In this document: piece after piece, positions 20,769 to 30,401 of the stretch
Position numbering within the stretch: position 1 is the first letter of the stretch
How the letters are laid out: the number at the start of each line of letters is the position of its first letter
Assembly (NCBI GenBank): GCA_964035545.1
Contig: OZ037765.1
Coordinates: forward strand, 14,626,698-14,690,697
Length of the DNA: 64,000 nucleotides
Origin: Bugula neritina
Taxonomy: Eukaryota > Bryozoa > Gymnolaemata > Cheilostomatida > Bugulidae
Direction of reading: 5' to 3'
Made by a program: the position numbers and the translations under genes
Notes under the pieces: generated by a model
Database searches by the model: none
The model's input: only the letters and a program-made list of their open reading frames with translations
Told to the model about the DNA's origin: nothing

Positions 20769-23700
20769 CTAGCACTCATAGTCTGAGAGATAAGCAGGTT
20801 GCCGCCGCACTCGTTGCGGTCGTTCTAGTCGAACCGGCATCCGCTCTGCTGCCACCTCAGCTTGGTCTACTACACGGCGTTCTCCAACACCAACCGGTCG
20901 TGTGCCAACAGCCTCGAGACGCTCGGTCCCAACCCGCTCTGGGTCTCTCATCCAGCCGAGGTGCCTCTTCAACCTCACGACCAACCAGGTCAGGTGTGGC
21001 GTCTTCTGTGACCCGAGCCAGCAAAGGTTCCGAACCGAGATTGTCCTGACCAGCTGAGTCACCACATAGAATCTCGGGTTCACACCAACCGCGCTCTCGG
21101 CTTCCCTCATAGCGACGTGTTCTAACATCTCTCACATGCCGAGGCACCCCGTTCACACAGACTGTGTGCTTTGACGTGATGCCGGTGATCTGCCCAAGGG
21201 CCCACCGCCTCGTGCAAGAAGCAGGGGATGGTTTCACCCAAACGTGATCACCAACCGCGAACTTACTATCGCCTGCTGCGTCAACCTCCTGCGAGTTGAC
21301 ATCGAAAGGCACTCGCCACGGGTACCGGAACAAGACATTAGAAGGGACAGAGCTCTCATCGACATCCTTGCGAGGTGTAACATTATACCAAAATGCTGCC
21401 TCTTCTGGAGTGATGCCCCCTCTTTCCGCAATCCTCTTGATTGTCCTATGGTTTCTCTCTACAATCCCATTGCCGCTCGGGGCGTAGGCAGCTCGGAATC
21501 GAAGAGATATTCCCCACTCGTCAGCAAACCGCTCCACTGCTGCTGACCTAAACGCCATAGAATTATCCATGAGAAACTCATAGCATGGCCCTCGCTCAAC
21601 AACAATACTTCGCAGTTGAGCAACAATGTTATCTGCAGACTCTGTCTGCAGTCGTCGCCATATGGCAAACCTCGATGGACCGCAGTCCACCATTGACAAG
21701 AAAAGCCGGCCCTCGTAATGGGTCACATCAACAGCAACCCTGTGCCAATTGCCTTCCACGGACAAACTTCCGGTCGGCACGAAGTTCTCAGATCGCAAGG
21801 CCGGATCAATCCTCTGGCAAGCCTCGCAACCAGCGAGCTTGGACTTTACCTGCTCCCGGGACAGATCTCCACGGATCTGCTTAGCAAGGTATAAAGTTCT
21901 ATCGATGCCCAGGTGGTGAGGCAGATGTGCTGCCCAGACTGCATCCTCGACACTCTCGCCGGTGGCCAGCGCTGCAGTTACATCTGCACCGAGACTTCCT
22001 GTCTCTCGATGCCCGAGCCACGGCTTGGGCACCCTAGTCATGCAGTCTGCCTTGTTCTCGGCAGTTGGCACAAATCGTACTGACACATCAAGACCAAACT
22101 CAGAGATAGTGTCTCGGATCACGCCCAGCCGGCGCTTCACCAACATCTCTGCAGCACCCTTTGTCTTGACACGACTGCGTGCATCGATCGTGTTACCCAC
22201 CCAACTCACGACAGTAAGTGAGTCGACAGCCAATGTGAAAGATTTTAAGCCCCATGCGATGGCCAGGTTAATACCCCTTGCGACGGCTTCTAACTCGGCA
22301 ACATTGATGTGAGAGTGGTCCGCTTCCTTACGGAGCCAGGACGCGTCCTCTATGATGCGTCCGCCCACGTCAAGTACCACTCCGATGCCAATAGAGCTAG
22401 CATCGGTCCAAACAGTGACTGGATCACCAGAATCCACACGCCAAGGACCCCGAACTGGGTCCTCATTGCGAGCTTTGGTTAAAAGCTCTTTCGCCAGCAT
22501 GCTGACTGTCTCCCCAACAGGTGAATCCCAAGCCCCGCCACAACCCAGGCGCTTGAGGAAACTGCACTGCAGTCGCAGCCATCCTGCGACTGGGTAGTGC
22601 CCGACCAATCGACCGCACAAGGAGAATAGTTCTCGCTTAGTTAGCCTAACAAAGTCGGCGCTGATGTCAGTCAAGGGTGTGGTCCTAGACATTTGTAGAG
22701 CTCCGTGGTTATCCTGCTTTAGGGCAATTCCCAACAGACGGCCACCATCGAGGCCAAACGGCTCTTTCGTCTGGAGCCCATACTTTGCAAGATGCTGGCG
22801 CACTTCCTCAGCACTGGCGATAGTCTCTTGCACCACTATATCGTCAATATAGTGATCCGTCGCCCGACGAACACGATCGTCAAGAGACAGCACCTTGCCA
22901 AGAATGGAAGTCATGATCCTCGGAGCACACGACAGGCCAAAGCCTAGTCTCGTCAATGCGTAGTGCACCCCCTTGTATTTCACAACCTGATACTTCCACA
23001 GGTCCTTAGAAACATGGATCTGCAAATACGCAGACTTCAGATCCACCACCTTGAGCTCACCGCGCAGCTGCCTCCACTTCCTGATCTTTTCGCCACAGAC
23101 GGCAACTTTGTCGTCACCTGTATGGCACTCGACAAAGGCATTTAGCTCACGGTAGTCCATGACTGGCCGCACCTTGTCCTTTGTCGGCTGGAAAACTGCA
23201 AGCAGTGGGATTATCCCTTCGACTGGACCCTCCCACGGTTGCAGCCAGCCCTTGGAAATCCAGCTTTCTAGTTCAGCACAATAGCGCTCGTGCACCAAGG
23301 GTGTTTGAGTGCATTTATACTCAGTTACACGAGTTTGCAAACCTCTTGGAGTCTCGCCGGACCATCGCCAACTGACAGTCCACCGGCCCTTGAAAAACTT
23401 TGCCACAAAGTCAGGGTCCTGCACCTGCAGCGTCTCCGGATCACCGCTATGACTGGCAATAGCCGCATCGCCCGCAACACATGCTAGCCTTCGGTCTGTG
23501 TTCCCTTGCCGGGGAGAAGCACAGCACCCTGCGGAACTGAGCGCGCCCCAGACAACCGAATAGCCTGAGCTAGGCAATCTTTTGACCGTGACCCCTCCCA
23601 TGTGATCAATTACGTCTCCCCCAAGGAGACAGTCAACACCAAGGTTGCCCAGCTTACTCATAACCGGCGCAGTGACACTAAAACAGTGCCCCTGCAGCCC

Positions 23701-24132
23701 TACCACAATGCGACTCGTGCCACTCACATGAGAAGCACTGCCATCTGCTGTCAAGAGCGGCCTACCTGGCCGAAGGCCTATTCCCACCACCACCCGTGGA
23801 CTGACCAAAGTCCGCTCGCTTCCAGTGTCAACCAGACACAGGAAACATCGACCGTTCAAAACGGCCTGGACAACTGGCATTCGGCCTGATGTTAGTTTAA
23901 TACCAGCCGCCCTCGACAAGTCCAACCTGCCACCCGGCACACACGCACCGCTCAGCAACTCCCTCTTAGGAGAGAACTGCCCCTCTCGGTAAGCCCGGCT
24001 TACTCGATTTCCATCGGGGGAGGTACGCCGCCCCGGTCTGTACCTCCCACCAGAAAATCCTGCGCACCGACAGCTGCAGCTGCCTGCGGACAGCTGCTGA
24101 TGTAGTGCTCGATGCTTCCACACCGAAAACAC
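20769..24132 (-). CDS. pol: Pol polyprotein of gypsy G (protease, RT, RNase H, integrase)
   Basis: Open for 1091 codons (24132-20857); the first codon is GTG within the gag overlap, not an independent start. In order: protease LVDTGSERT (~residue 100), RT with VVDLKSAYLQI and YIDD (~350-470), RNase H (TVWTDASSIGIG and VDSLTVVSWV, ~570-670), integrase HHCC finger (HLPHHLG...CEACQ, ~745-780) and DDE core ending GNGIVERNHRTIK (~905). The last ~30 residues read a non-typical tail; another frame continues to RRQPAYLSDYEC at 20769, the expected kind of C-terminus, so one frameshift near 20950 probably altered only the tail. Pol is in the -1 frame relative to gag. I saw no classical slippery heptamer in the overlap. 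Confidence 0.88.
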
Positions 24133-24956
24133 CCGGACTTCCTGGGTCCCTTCGCACTAGGTGCCTTGCGCCTTGTGGTGCAGTCCTTCACTTTGTGAGG
24201 ACCACCACACCGATAGCAAGCGTTGCTACCCGGCTGCTGCCGCCCAGAGGCTGTCGCAGCAACCACACCCTGGCCTACCTTGCTACGGCTGGCCACTGCC
24301 CTCCGCGAGACCACCTTGTCTCGCACCCGTGCCAACACTGACCCAAAATCGGCCGTGTAGGCATGGTCATGGGTCACTGCCCACTCATGAATCGCGGGCG
24401 GCAAGCCCTCATAGAACTGAGCTCGAAAGCTCAGGTTATTGCAGGACATGCCAACCCTGCGGCCGAACCGCTCTAAGCGGTCCAAAAAGGTGTCAACTGT
24501 ATCGCCTTCTTCCATTCGGCTCGAGACAAACTTGCGCCATGCCTCCTGCCTTGGCATGGCATATTCGGCCAAGAGTGCCCCCTTCACAACATCCCACTGG
24601 GATGCGTCTCCCACCATCATCCTGCTGTACACGCGAGCAGCATTGCCACCCAGCATGTACACCAGGAGATCCGTCGGAGAAATATTCTCCACACGGCAGT
24701 ACCCCTCGTACCTTGCCAGCCACTCCGAGATGTCCTCACTTCCATCTCCAGTGAACGGATTCGCCAGCTGACGAATCCTGGTGAGGATCGGCCCCCTGGC
24801 CTGGTTTAGCATAGTTGCTAATAATTTTACGTCCACAAGGACTGGCGCAGTCTCAGCTGCCGAGGTTGAGGGCACAGCTACGCTAGCTGGGCCGTCAGCC
24901 TCCGAACTCTTGACCTCACTTCCAGAGTCCACACTTCCTTCTGCAGGTGAGGACAT
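24000..24956 (-). CDS. gag: Gag of gypsy G
   Basis: 318 codons from ATG at 24956 to TAA at 24000, 33 bases downstream of the 5' LTR. An acidic Ser/Ala-rich N-terminus is followed by a capsid-like helical region (residues ~55-220, including NPFTGDGSEDISEWLARYEG) and two zinc knuckles, CYRCGGPHKVKDC (~247) and CFRCGSIEHYISSC (~275). It overlaps pol by about 130 nt. It would assemble the cytoplasmic particle and bind the element RNA. Confidence 0.88.
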   Translation of the reverse strand: MSSPAEGSVDSGSEVKSSEADGPASVAVPSTSAAETAPVLVDVKLLATMLNQARGPILTRIRQLANPFTGDGSEDISEWLARYEGYCRVENISPTDLLVYMLGGNAARVYSRMMVGDASQWDVVKGALLAEYAMPRQEAWRKFVSSRMEEGDTVDTFLDRLERFGRRVGMSCNNLSFRAQFYEGLPPAIHEWAVTHDHAYTADFGSVLARVRDKVVSRRAVASRSKVGQGVVAATASGRQQPGSNACYRCGGPHKVKDCTTRRKAPSAKGPRKSGCFRCGSIEHYISSCPQAAAAVGAQDFLVGGTDRGGVPPPMEIE

Positions 24957-24989
24957 TTTGATTCATCAAAAGTAACAGCCGAAATAGCT

Positions 24990-25434
24990 TGTTGTCAAAT
25001 TAGAATGAACGGCAGCTCCAAGCTGCCACCGTGACCACCTACCACCCCTGCGTCACACCAAGCGCCACCTCGACTTGCCCCACACAAGCCAACGCAGTTT
25101 GGCTCTCCCAACTGCCAAGCAGAATACTCTTACGACTACACTAGTAGCCCCCCTACCAGCAACACTTCGCTGGTAGGCAACTAAACTGAAAAACTATAGA
25201 TTAGATAGACTAAAGATAACTAGAGCACTAAATTACAGAAAAGAAACAACTACCTACTAATAGTAATGATTAAGTATAACGATACAACTATTCTACTAAG
25301 TGACAAAAACAGAGAAATAATCTTAAGCCAAACCACACGTCCTTTGCTGAATAATAACAACTTTCAAAAGGGCCGCTAGTAATCCAACATGGCCGCTCGC
25401 AAGTAGCGTGGTCGGTCCGAGAGGACAACTCACA
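24990..25434 (-). repeat. 5' LTR of gypsy G
   Basis: Identical by eye to 20283-20727. The sequence immediately inside it (AGCTATTTCGGCTGTTAC on the minus strand) lacks the TGG that a tRNA 3' CCA end would pair with. Confidence 0.9.
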
Positions 25435-25439
25435 ATAAA

Positions 25440-25606
25440 TTAACGCAAGAGGTTTTTTTGTCCAATAGGAGTCCACCGCAACTTATTTGAATCAAGCAGT
25501 GCTTGATCCTACCGTACCGCAACACTGTACAGAAAGCTCAGACATTTGTAAAAATGGCTGATACTTGCTGCTACGACGTGCAGTACGGTAAACGTGAATA
25601 GGGGGT
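25440..25606. mobile_element. MITE right half
   Basis: Ends ...CAGTACGGTAAACGTGAATAGGGG, the inverse of the left TIR at 20182. It contains GAATCAAGCAGTGCTTGATCC, partly palindromic, near 25490. Confidence 0.7.
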
Positions 25607-25611
25607 ATGAC

Positions 25612-26345
25612 TGTTTCATGGATTTGACTTAAACTTATTGCAGCTTTCCACGCAGCTCTGTTGTCAGCCGTCTTTCACCAGAAACTCAAGTTAATGAAAC
25701 TCCATTTCCTATTCCTCTTGGCAACATATTTAAGTCTGAGTCTAGGTTGCTTTCTATTTTGTTTGTCGTCTTTTAGCTGAGAATAGAGCAGTTGTCTTGG
25801 GAGCCGGCTATGTTCCATCCTGTGCACATGGCCTAGCCATCTCAGGTTCTTTTTGATAATTTCGAGCTTCACATCCTACTCTTGCATTAAAGTCACCGGC
25901 TATAATCAGTTTTTCTGAGATAGATATATTGTTCACCGTTTCTTTCAGCTTATTGCAGAACTCTTTTTCTTTTCCTCAGGATTTGTCATCGTTGGAGCGT
26001 AAGCACTCGCTATTGTAGCATAATGATTTTTTTCAATGGCAGTCTCATGCTTATAATTGTTTCACTTTTTGCTGTTGGTTCTTGTTCTAGATAAGGCATA
26101 ATTGTATTCCCAATAGCAAACCCCACTCCTGATTCTCTTTTTTCTCCCCCACCTCTTCCACTCCAAAACAATGTGTACCCATTATCAACAAGGCTATCAT
26201 TTAAGGCAATCCAAGTTTCACTCAAAGCTGCAATATCTATATCATATTGATTCAGCTCTTTTGCAACAAGTGCTGTTTGCCTTTCAGATCTTTTTGAATT
26301 ATTCCAGTCTAGTAATGCTTTAACATGTTATTATCCTAGTCTCAG
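25612..26345 (-). pseudogene. Internally deleted LINE (RTE-like) copy
   Basis: Minus strand: an AP-endonuclease N-part (IAALSETWIALNDSLVDNG, YTLFWSGRGGG) with shifts, then FNARVG near 25885 joined directly to the extreme C-terminal part (KNLRWLGHVHRMEHSRLP, 25845-25780). The whole RT is absent. The order matches the intact LINE at 56298-59387 (GDFNARVG and KNLRWAGHVHRMDNSRLP), with about 700 residues between those motifs missing. It cannot encode RT. Confidence 0.78.
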
Positions 26346-26837
26346 AACTTTTCTGATTTTCCCATTTCGTCATAGCTTACTTTTCACTGGCTGCCGGAGT
26401 GAGAGGAGACTAGTGCAAACCTTATTAATCCGGGCGACGTTTGAGCTGGTAACAAGTACTGTTTCCATTGCCAGAATCTATAAAACTGCATTCAAAATGG
26501 TTAAGTGAACTTGACTTTTGCGTTACCATGTTCCCTCTTTTGGCAGGGTGTAAATGGGATCTGGTGGCAAGAACAGGTCAAGACGTGCTAGCATTTACAT
26601 CCTGCTACAGTGGCTGGCCGTTAAACATGTTTGTCTGTACACCCCTTTTGGGAACTGCCACAGATACCCACTGAAATGCTAGATTTTGTTTTTAGTTATA
26701 CATGGATGTCCAATACACCCTCTCTAATGTCAAGACTTTAAGGGGTATCGGTTTAGTCGCCGGCAGTCCTACCCTCTTGTAGTACTGGTTACAAGGGGGT
26801 AGGGGGTACTGGGGATATACATCCATCAGCCACGACA
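26346..26837 (-). repeat. Probable 3' LTR of gypsy D (outer edge unresolved)
   Basis: On the minus strand the sequence from 26838 downward begins TGTCGTGGCTGATGG.TGTATA..CCCCAGTACCCCC, close to the putative LTR start of gypsy E at 50717 (TGTAGTGGCTGTGGGAAGTATA). The preceding AAAGGCTTTCTACTAG matches the pre-LTR sequence of gypsy C. The outer boundary, near LINE sequence at 26345, is not determinable here. Confidence 0.5.
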
Positions 26838-27179
26838 CTCGCAACTAGTAGAAAGCCTTTTTTCTAATACATCTAGAGCATGGGAAAGTATCAGTGCAAA
26901 TAAAAAAATGAATGAAACACGTATTATATAAAAAAAAACTATTAATAATAAAATGGTACAAAATTTGGAAAGATTCTGCCATGAGACCTAAAATATCAAA
27001 GACATTACATGTCAATACGGACACGGCAAATGTCTAACATGTAATTAAACGGTCTGGCAGTACACCACATAAAAATATATAAAAAAAAAATAAAAAAATA
27101 CATATCAAGGAAATATCATGGGTATTCGGAGAAAAAATAGTTTAGAGATAACTGGGCACCTGGAGTAACAAAGCCGGTC
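26838..27179 (-). other. 3' untranslated tail of gypsy D
   Basis: AT-rich non-coding stretch between the degenerate ORF3 and the LTR start, with A-rich runs around 26930-27100. Gypsies C and E have a comparable AT-rich tail in the same place. Confidence 0.5.
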
Positions 27180-28072
27180 CCTAGGATCTGCGGGACCTGT
27201 TCGTCAGACAGGATAGGGAGTCTTCAAGTTGACCCAGTTCACTAGTGGTAGCCAACAGCTGGGGCGTAAGCCTACCAAATCCAACTTCTAACTTGTGGAT
27301 ACAATGCTCCAATTTGCGGATGGGATCGATTAAGGTCAGAACCGGGGAACTAGGCATTTTTAGATTGACCTAATTTCTCATGTGCTTCCTCTGCTTCTCA
27401 TCAGATCTAGAATCCCGTGAAGGGAAGAGGGACCTGAGAGTAAAAAATTTGATTGCCATGGTATCTGCATCCATTCGGCATAGTACCGCTGGGTGTTCCG
27501 GACGAAGCTGATCAGGAGATGCTGACTTTATGCCCTCTCCGTATAGGTGGGGTTTTGGAAGCAGCCCTTTTGTGATGACCTGAGGTAAAAAAAATCTGCT
27601 AGACAGGGCAGTCAGTTTATCTGGATCATTGGTCAGTGGCCGGATAACGGCGAAAATTTTCGGGAATGTAGGCTTGTCAATGTCAAAAAGGTGCTCGTTG
27701 TAACATCCTGTGGCCTGCTGATGACATGTTATGAAGGTTCTATAATAATTGTGCTCCCCACAAAGGTCAAAAGGTCGCAGTGAAGTGTTGGGGTACGTGG
27801 TGTTTTAGGTCTTGTGGAGTGCTGAAAATCCGCTGGCACAGCCTGCAGGATGTATTATCTGAATCTCCCCAAGCAGCTCTCATCTTGCGATCAGTTACTG
27901 CATAGATCTACCCAGTGCCATCATCGACGGAGAGGAGCGGGTAGTATTTCCTCTTAAGGGTGAAGGAGACTGGTACAAGAAAAAGAAGAGGATTGTCTCT
28001 TCAGCATGAGGTCGTCGTTTTAAACAATCTCGAGTGACGATGGAGTACCTGTGAGAGCAGGTCGAGTGAGAT
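27180..28072 (-). pseudogene. ORF3 exon 2 of gypsy D
   Basis: A splice acceptor, CTGATTCTGCATTTTTAG, ends at 28073 on the minus strand, and exon 2 starts AT CTC ACT CGA CCT, matching gypsy E (AT ACC ACT CGA CCT) and C (AT TAC ACT CGA CCC). It keeps the first finger (CRLCQRIF...HVPQH, ~27860-27800); the second has lost one Cys (DLCGEHNYY...CHQQATGC). FPKIFAVIRPL and the C-terminal LEHCIHKLEVGFG...LLATTSELGQLE follow. Several stops and a shift. The matching upstream part of this element lies 16.7 kb away at 44870-46250. Confidence 0.75.
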
Positions 28073-28122
28073 CTAAAAATGCAGAATCAGGGTTAGATCT
28101 ACATAGATCTTTGTACTCCAAT

Positions 28123-28708
28123 AGACGATGTATGTTTGGTACAATTAGTACCTTGTACTAAATCTAAAACACTCACCACTATAACTTATATAAACTTCTG
28201 CAAGTTCAAATGCAAAATGCATACTTCTAGAAAATAGCTGTGCAACTTTTATTACATGCATTATTTTATTTCATATCTTAACTTTATAAACCATGAGTTC
28301 ATTTTTCAAAATGTTTAAATTAAATGCTTAAAAAATGCATTTAAAAAATGTATTCCTGCAAAAATGCCCTGGAGCAGCTTGACCACAACCCCAGCTGTTC
28401 TGGCAAAACACATTTAATGGTTTTTTTATTGACATAGTGGTGAATGAGCTAGTTGTTTTTGGCAGTTGAATATAGCCACGTTGCAGGCAATTTTATACGA
28501 TTCTGATTGGCTGGACTCTACATGACCAGCTAATGATTGTATCTGATAGGCCTAATAATGCATTTGTTTTTGAAAATGTAGAGTTTTATATGAGTTATAG
28601 TGGTGATATTTTAGAGTTGGTACACGCCCCTTTTTGGTTGAGTTTTATAGTCTGATCATGCTGTAGTCATCGATACAACACTTGAGTGTATGGGGAAATT
28701 ATTAGTAT
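28123..28708 (+). repeat. Left TIR of the ISL2EU-like element, outer part
   Basis: Inverse of 44282-44867 with scattered single differences (for example CATCGATACAACAC against CATCTATACAACAC). It contains the palindrome GGTACAATTAGTACC near the tip and two oppositely oriented copies of a TCACCACTATAACT motif (~28174 and ~28590), possible transposase sites. Confidence 0.88.
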
Positions 28709-29013
28709 TGTTATAATTTCCAGATTTAGGGTTGATGTGCTATCCAGAGAGTCTATTTATTTACTATAGAACTGCACCAGGATAAGTCGAGTGAACGAGT
28801 ATATTTTACACACAATTATACATTACAAAAACGACACATTATTTCCAAACAAGTTACACATCTAATCTATTTCACACTCTAGCTTCGACTGCGTTAGCAG
28901 CGGGAAACTACAATTGCTGCTAACTATCAACTACGCTAATTGGCTATCCATTGTTCCGGGTCAATTACGCGACCCTACATGTTGTGCTGCTGGTAGTTCC
29001 ACGAACCACCACA
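28709..29013 (-). repeat. 3' LTR of gypsy C
   Basis: 305 bp, TGTGGTGGTTCGTGG...ATTATAACA on the minus strand. It is preceded in element orientation by a G-rich tract, CTGCTGGTGGGGGCGG, the likely polypurine primer (29014-29029). Confidence 0.92.
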
Positions 29014-29299
29014 CCGCCCCCACCAGCAGAAAGCCATCTTTCTGATATATATAAAAAAAACATTCAATAGTAATGGCATACATCAGTGGACAAAATAATA
29101 CATAATATACAGGAAGAGACATAATAATAGACAGAGTCATTATAACGATCCGTTGCATACAAATGGCCAGCTGTAGATAGACGAGGAATACTAGCTAGCT
29201 GTGGTATTAGACAAGGAATAACCTGTCTAGCAGTTAAGCATTTGCACGATCTTGGTTCCTCACAAGTTGTGAAGTTGCGGAGTATTCTGAGTAGCCTAA
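29014..29299 (-). other. 3' untranslated region and polypurine tract of gypsy C
   Basis: About 285 bp between the ORF3 stop and the LTR, non-coding. It ends with AAAGATGGCTTTCTGC and the G-rich tract. The AAAG.(T)GGCTTTCTGCTGG segment is shared with gypsies D and E. Confidence 0.7.
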
Positions 29300-30377
29300 C
29301 TAGAGTCCTTGTTGGGCACGCCTGTGCTTGGCTTGGCATGTACGCAGTTTCCGTTTCATACGGCATACGGATCCCTTTAGCTGGAAGAGTCCTGTTGTAG
29401 TGTTAAGTAGATCTGGTGCCAGCTGGGTGAACTCTTCTTGTAATCGTAGGAGGCGTTCTTCTACTGTAGCCAGGCGTACTGGGTCTGGGGACGGTGTCCG
29501 TCTGTGGCGCAAGGGTGGACTGGGGGACCTGGTTCGTCTCTTCGCCGGTGTGGGGGATATCTCTCCTTCTTCTGGATATGTAATTTCTTCGGGGGTGTAT
29601 GTAATTTGAGGACGGTCAGACACCAACGGGGATTGCTGGCGGGCGTTGTCTAACACACGTTGGAACCCCGAGGACAGAACGGCTAACAACATGGCCTTCT
29701 TCACCAGAGGTCGTATAAGTGTGAGGAACTCCGGGTATAGCTTAGCGTCGACCACGTAGTTTTCTCCAGGGAAACAGCCCGCCGCTCGGTGTCTGGTGAC
29801 GGGGTAGGGATACACATCATTGTACCCGCAGGGGCAGAATGTTAGTAGGAGATGAGCATTGACGTGTAGTTTAAGGGAGCGGTGAGAGGCGCAATCTTCA
29901 CCACAGATCTGGCATCTCGTCCGTCCTCTGGACCCCCAGGCCGTTTCTATTTCTTCCTCTGTTTGTGGAGACACCCACCGCCAACGGCGGCGTAGTGGCT
30001 CAGGCCGGTCACCACTAGCATACTCCTCCGGATACGGAGCGGGAAGTGTTCTATCCCGTACCCTGGTTGTAGCGGGTCGAGTGTAATCTGAAAAAGTTTC
30101 AACAGTGTTAATACAGTACACTGCTGTGTTGTCAGCTTGAACAGCTTGGCAACTCCTAATTCAGTTACCTCGTAGAGATTAATGGTAGTGAATAGTCAGA
30201 TAGAACACGTATTGCAATGAGATTATAAAAATCTCTAAGTCAAACTGAGTTCTTACTACGGTATTTCACTAACCTATCTCCAACTCGATTGACTCAGTGA
30301 GTCAGAGCTGAGCGATGCAATCTAGTTTCGTATTAAGATATAGTTAACTCACCCCACGATCTGTTGTCGTAAGACAT
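29300..30377 (-). CDS. ORF3: spliced tandem-zinc-finger accessory protein
   Basis: Exon 1: 30377-30353 (ATG TCT TAC ... TGG G, 25 nt, donor GTGAGT), 25 nt after the pol stop. Intron: 30352-30088, ending TTGAAACTTTTTCAG. Exon 2: 30087-29300. Predicted 270 residues, starting MSYDNRSW then DYTRPATT. Exon 2 has no ATG until well past the fingers (KKAMLLAVL), so translation needs a spliced leader. Domains: basic/Trp-rich (~30-55); CQICGEDC...HVNAH (CX2CX12HX3H) and CPCGYNDVYPYPVTRHRAAGC (CXCX12HX4C) at ~65-110; conserved VVDAKLYPEFLTLIRPLV; Pro/Ser/Arg-rich middle; helical, Leu-rich C-terminus (RLLRLQEEFTQLAPDLL, LFQLK) with a basic tail. No signal peptide or membrane segment, so not an envelope protein. 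Function unknown; RNA/DNA or chromatin binding is inferred. Confidence 0.75.
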
Positions 30378-30401
30378 ACTGAATGTGTGAAATGGTTTGA
30401 A

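Larger units (their letters stand above)
20283..25434 (-). mobile_element. Gypsy G: nearly intact Ty3/gypsy retrotransposon
   Basis: Two 445-bp LTRs (20283-20727 and 24990-25434) that appear identical by eye, flanked by a 5-bp duplication ATAAA (20278-20282 and 25435-25439). It encodes gag (24956-24000) and pol in the -1 frame (open from at least 24132 down to 20857). Near-zero LTR divergence and intact catalytic motifs indicate recent insertion. The RT type (LTRLGFGLSCAPRIM, HYIDDIVVQ) resembles Cer1-like gypsies; that clade placement is tentative. Confidence 0.9.

Noticed and set aside
20769-24975. Numerous plus-strand frames opposite gypsy G
   Set aside because: They are shadows of the GC-rich gag-pol coding strand and show no family motifs.
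29300-30121. ORF3 as an envelope gene
   Set aside because: No signal peptide, hydrophobic segment, glycosylation-rich ectodomain or furin-like site; it is zinc-binding and basic.
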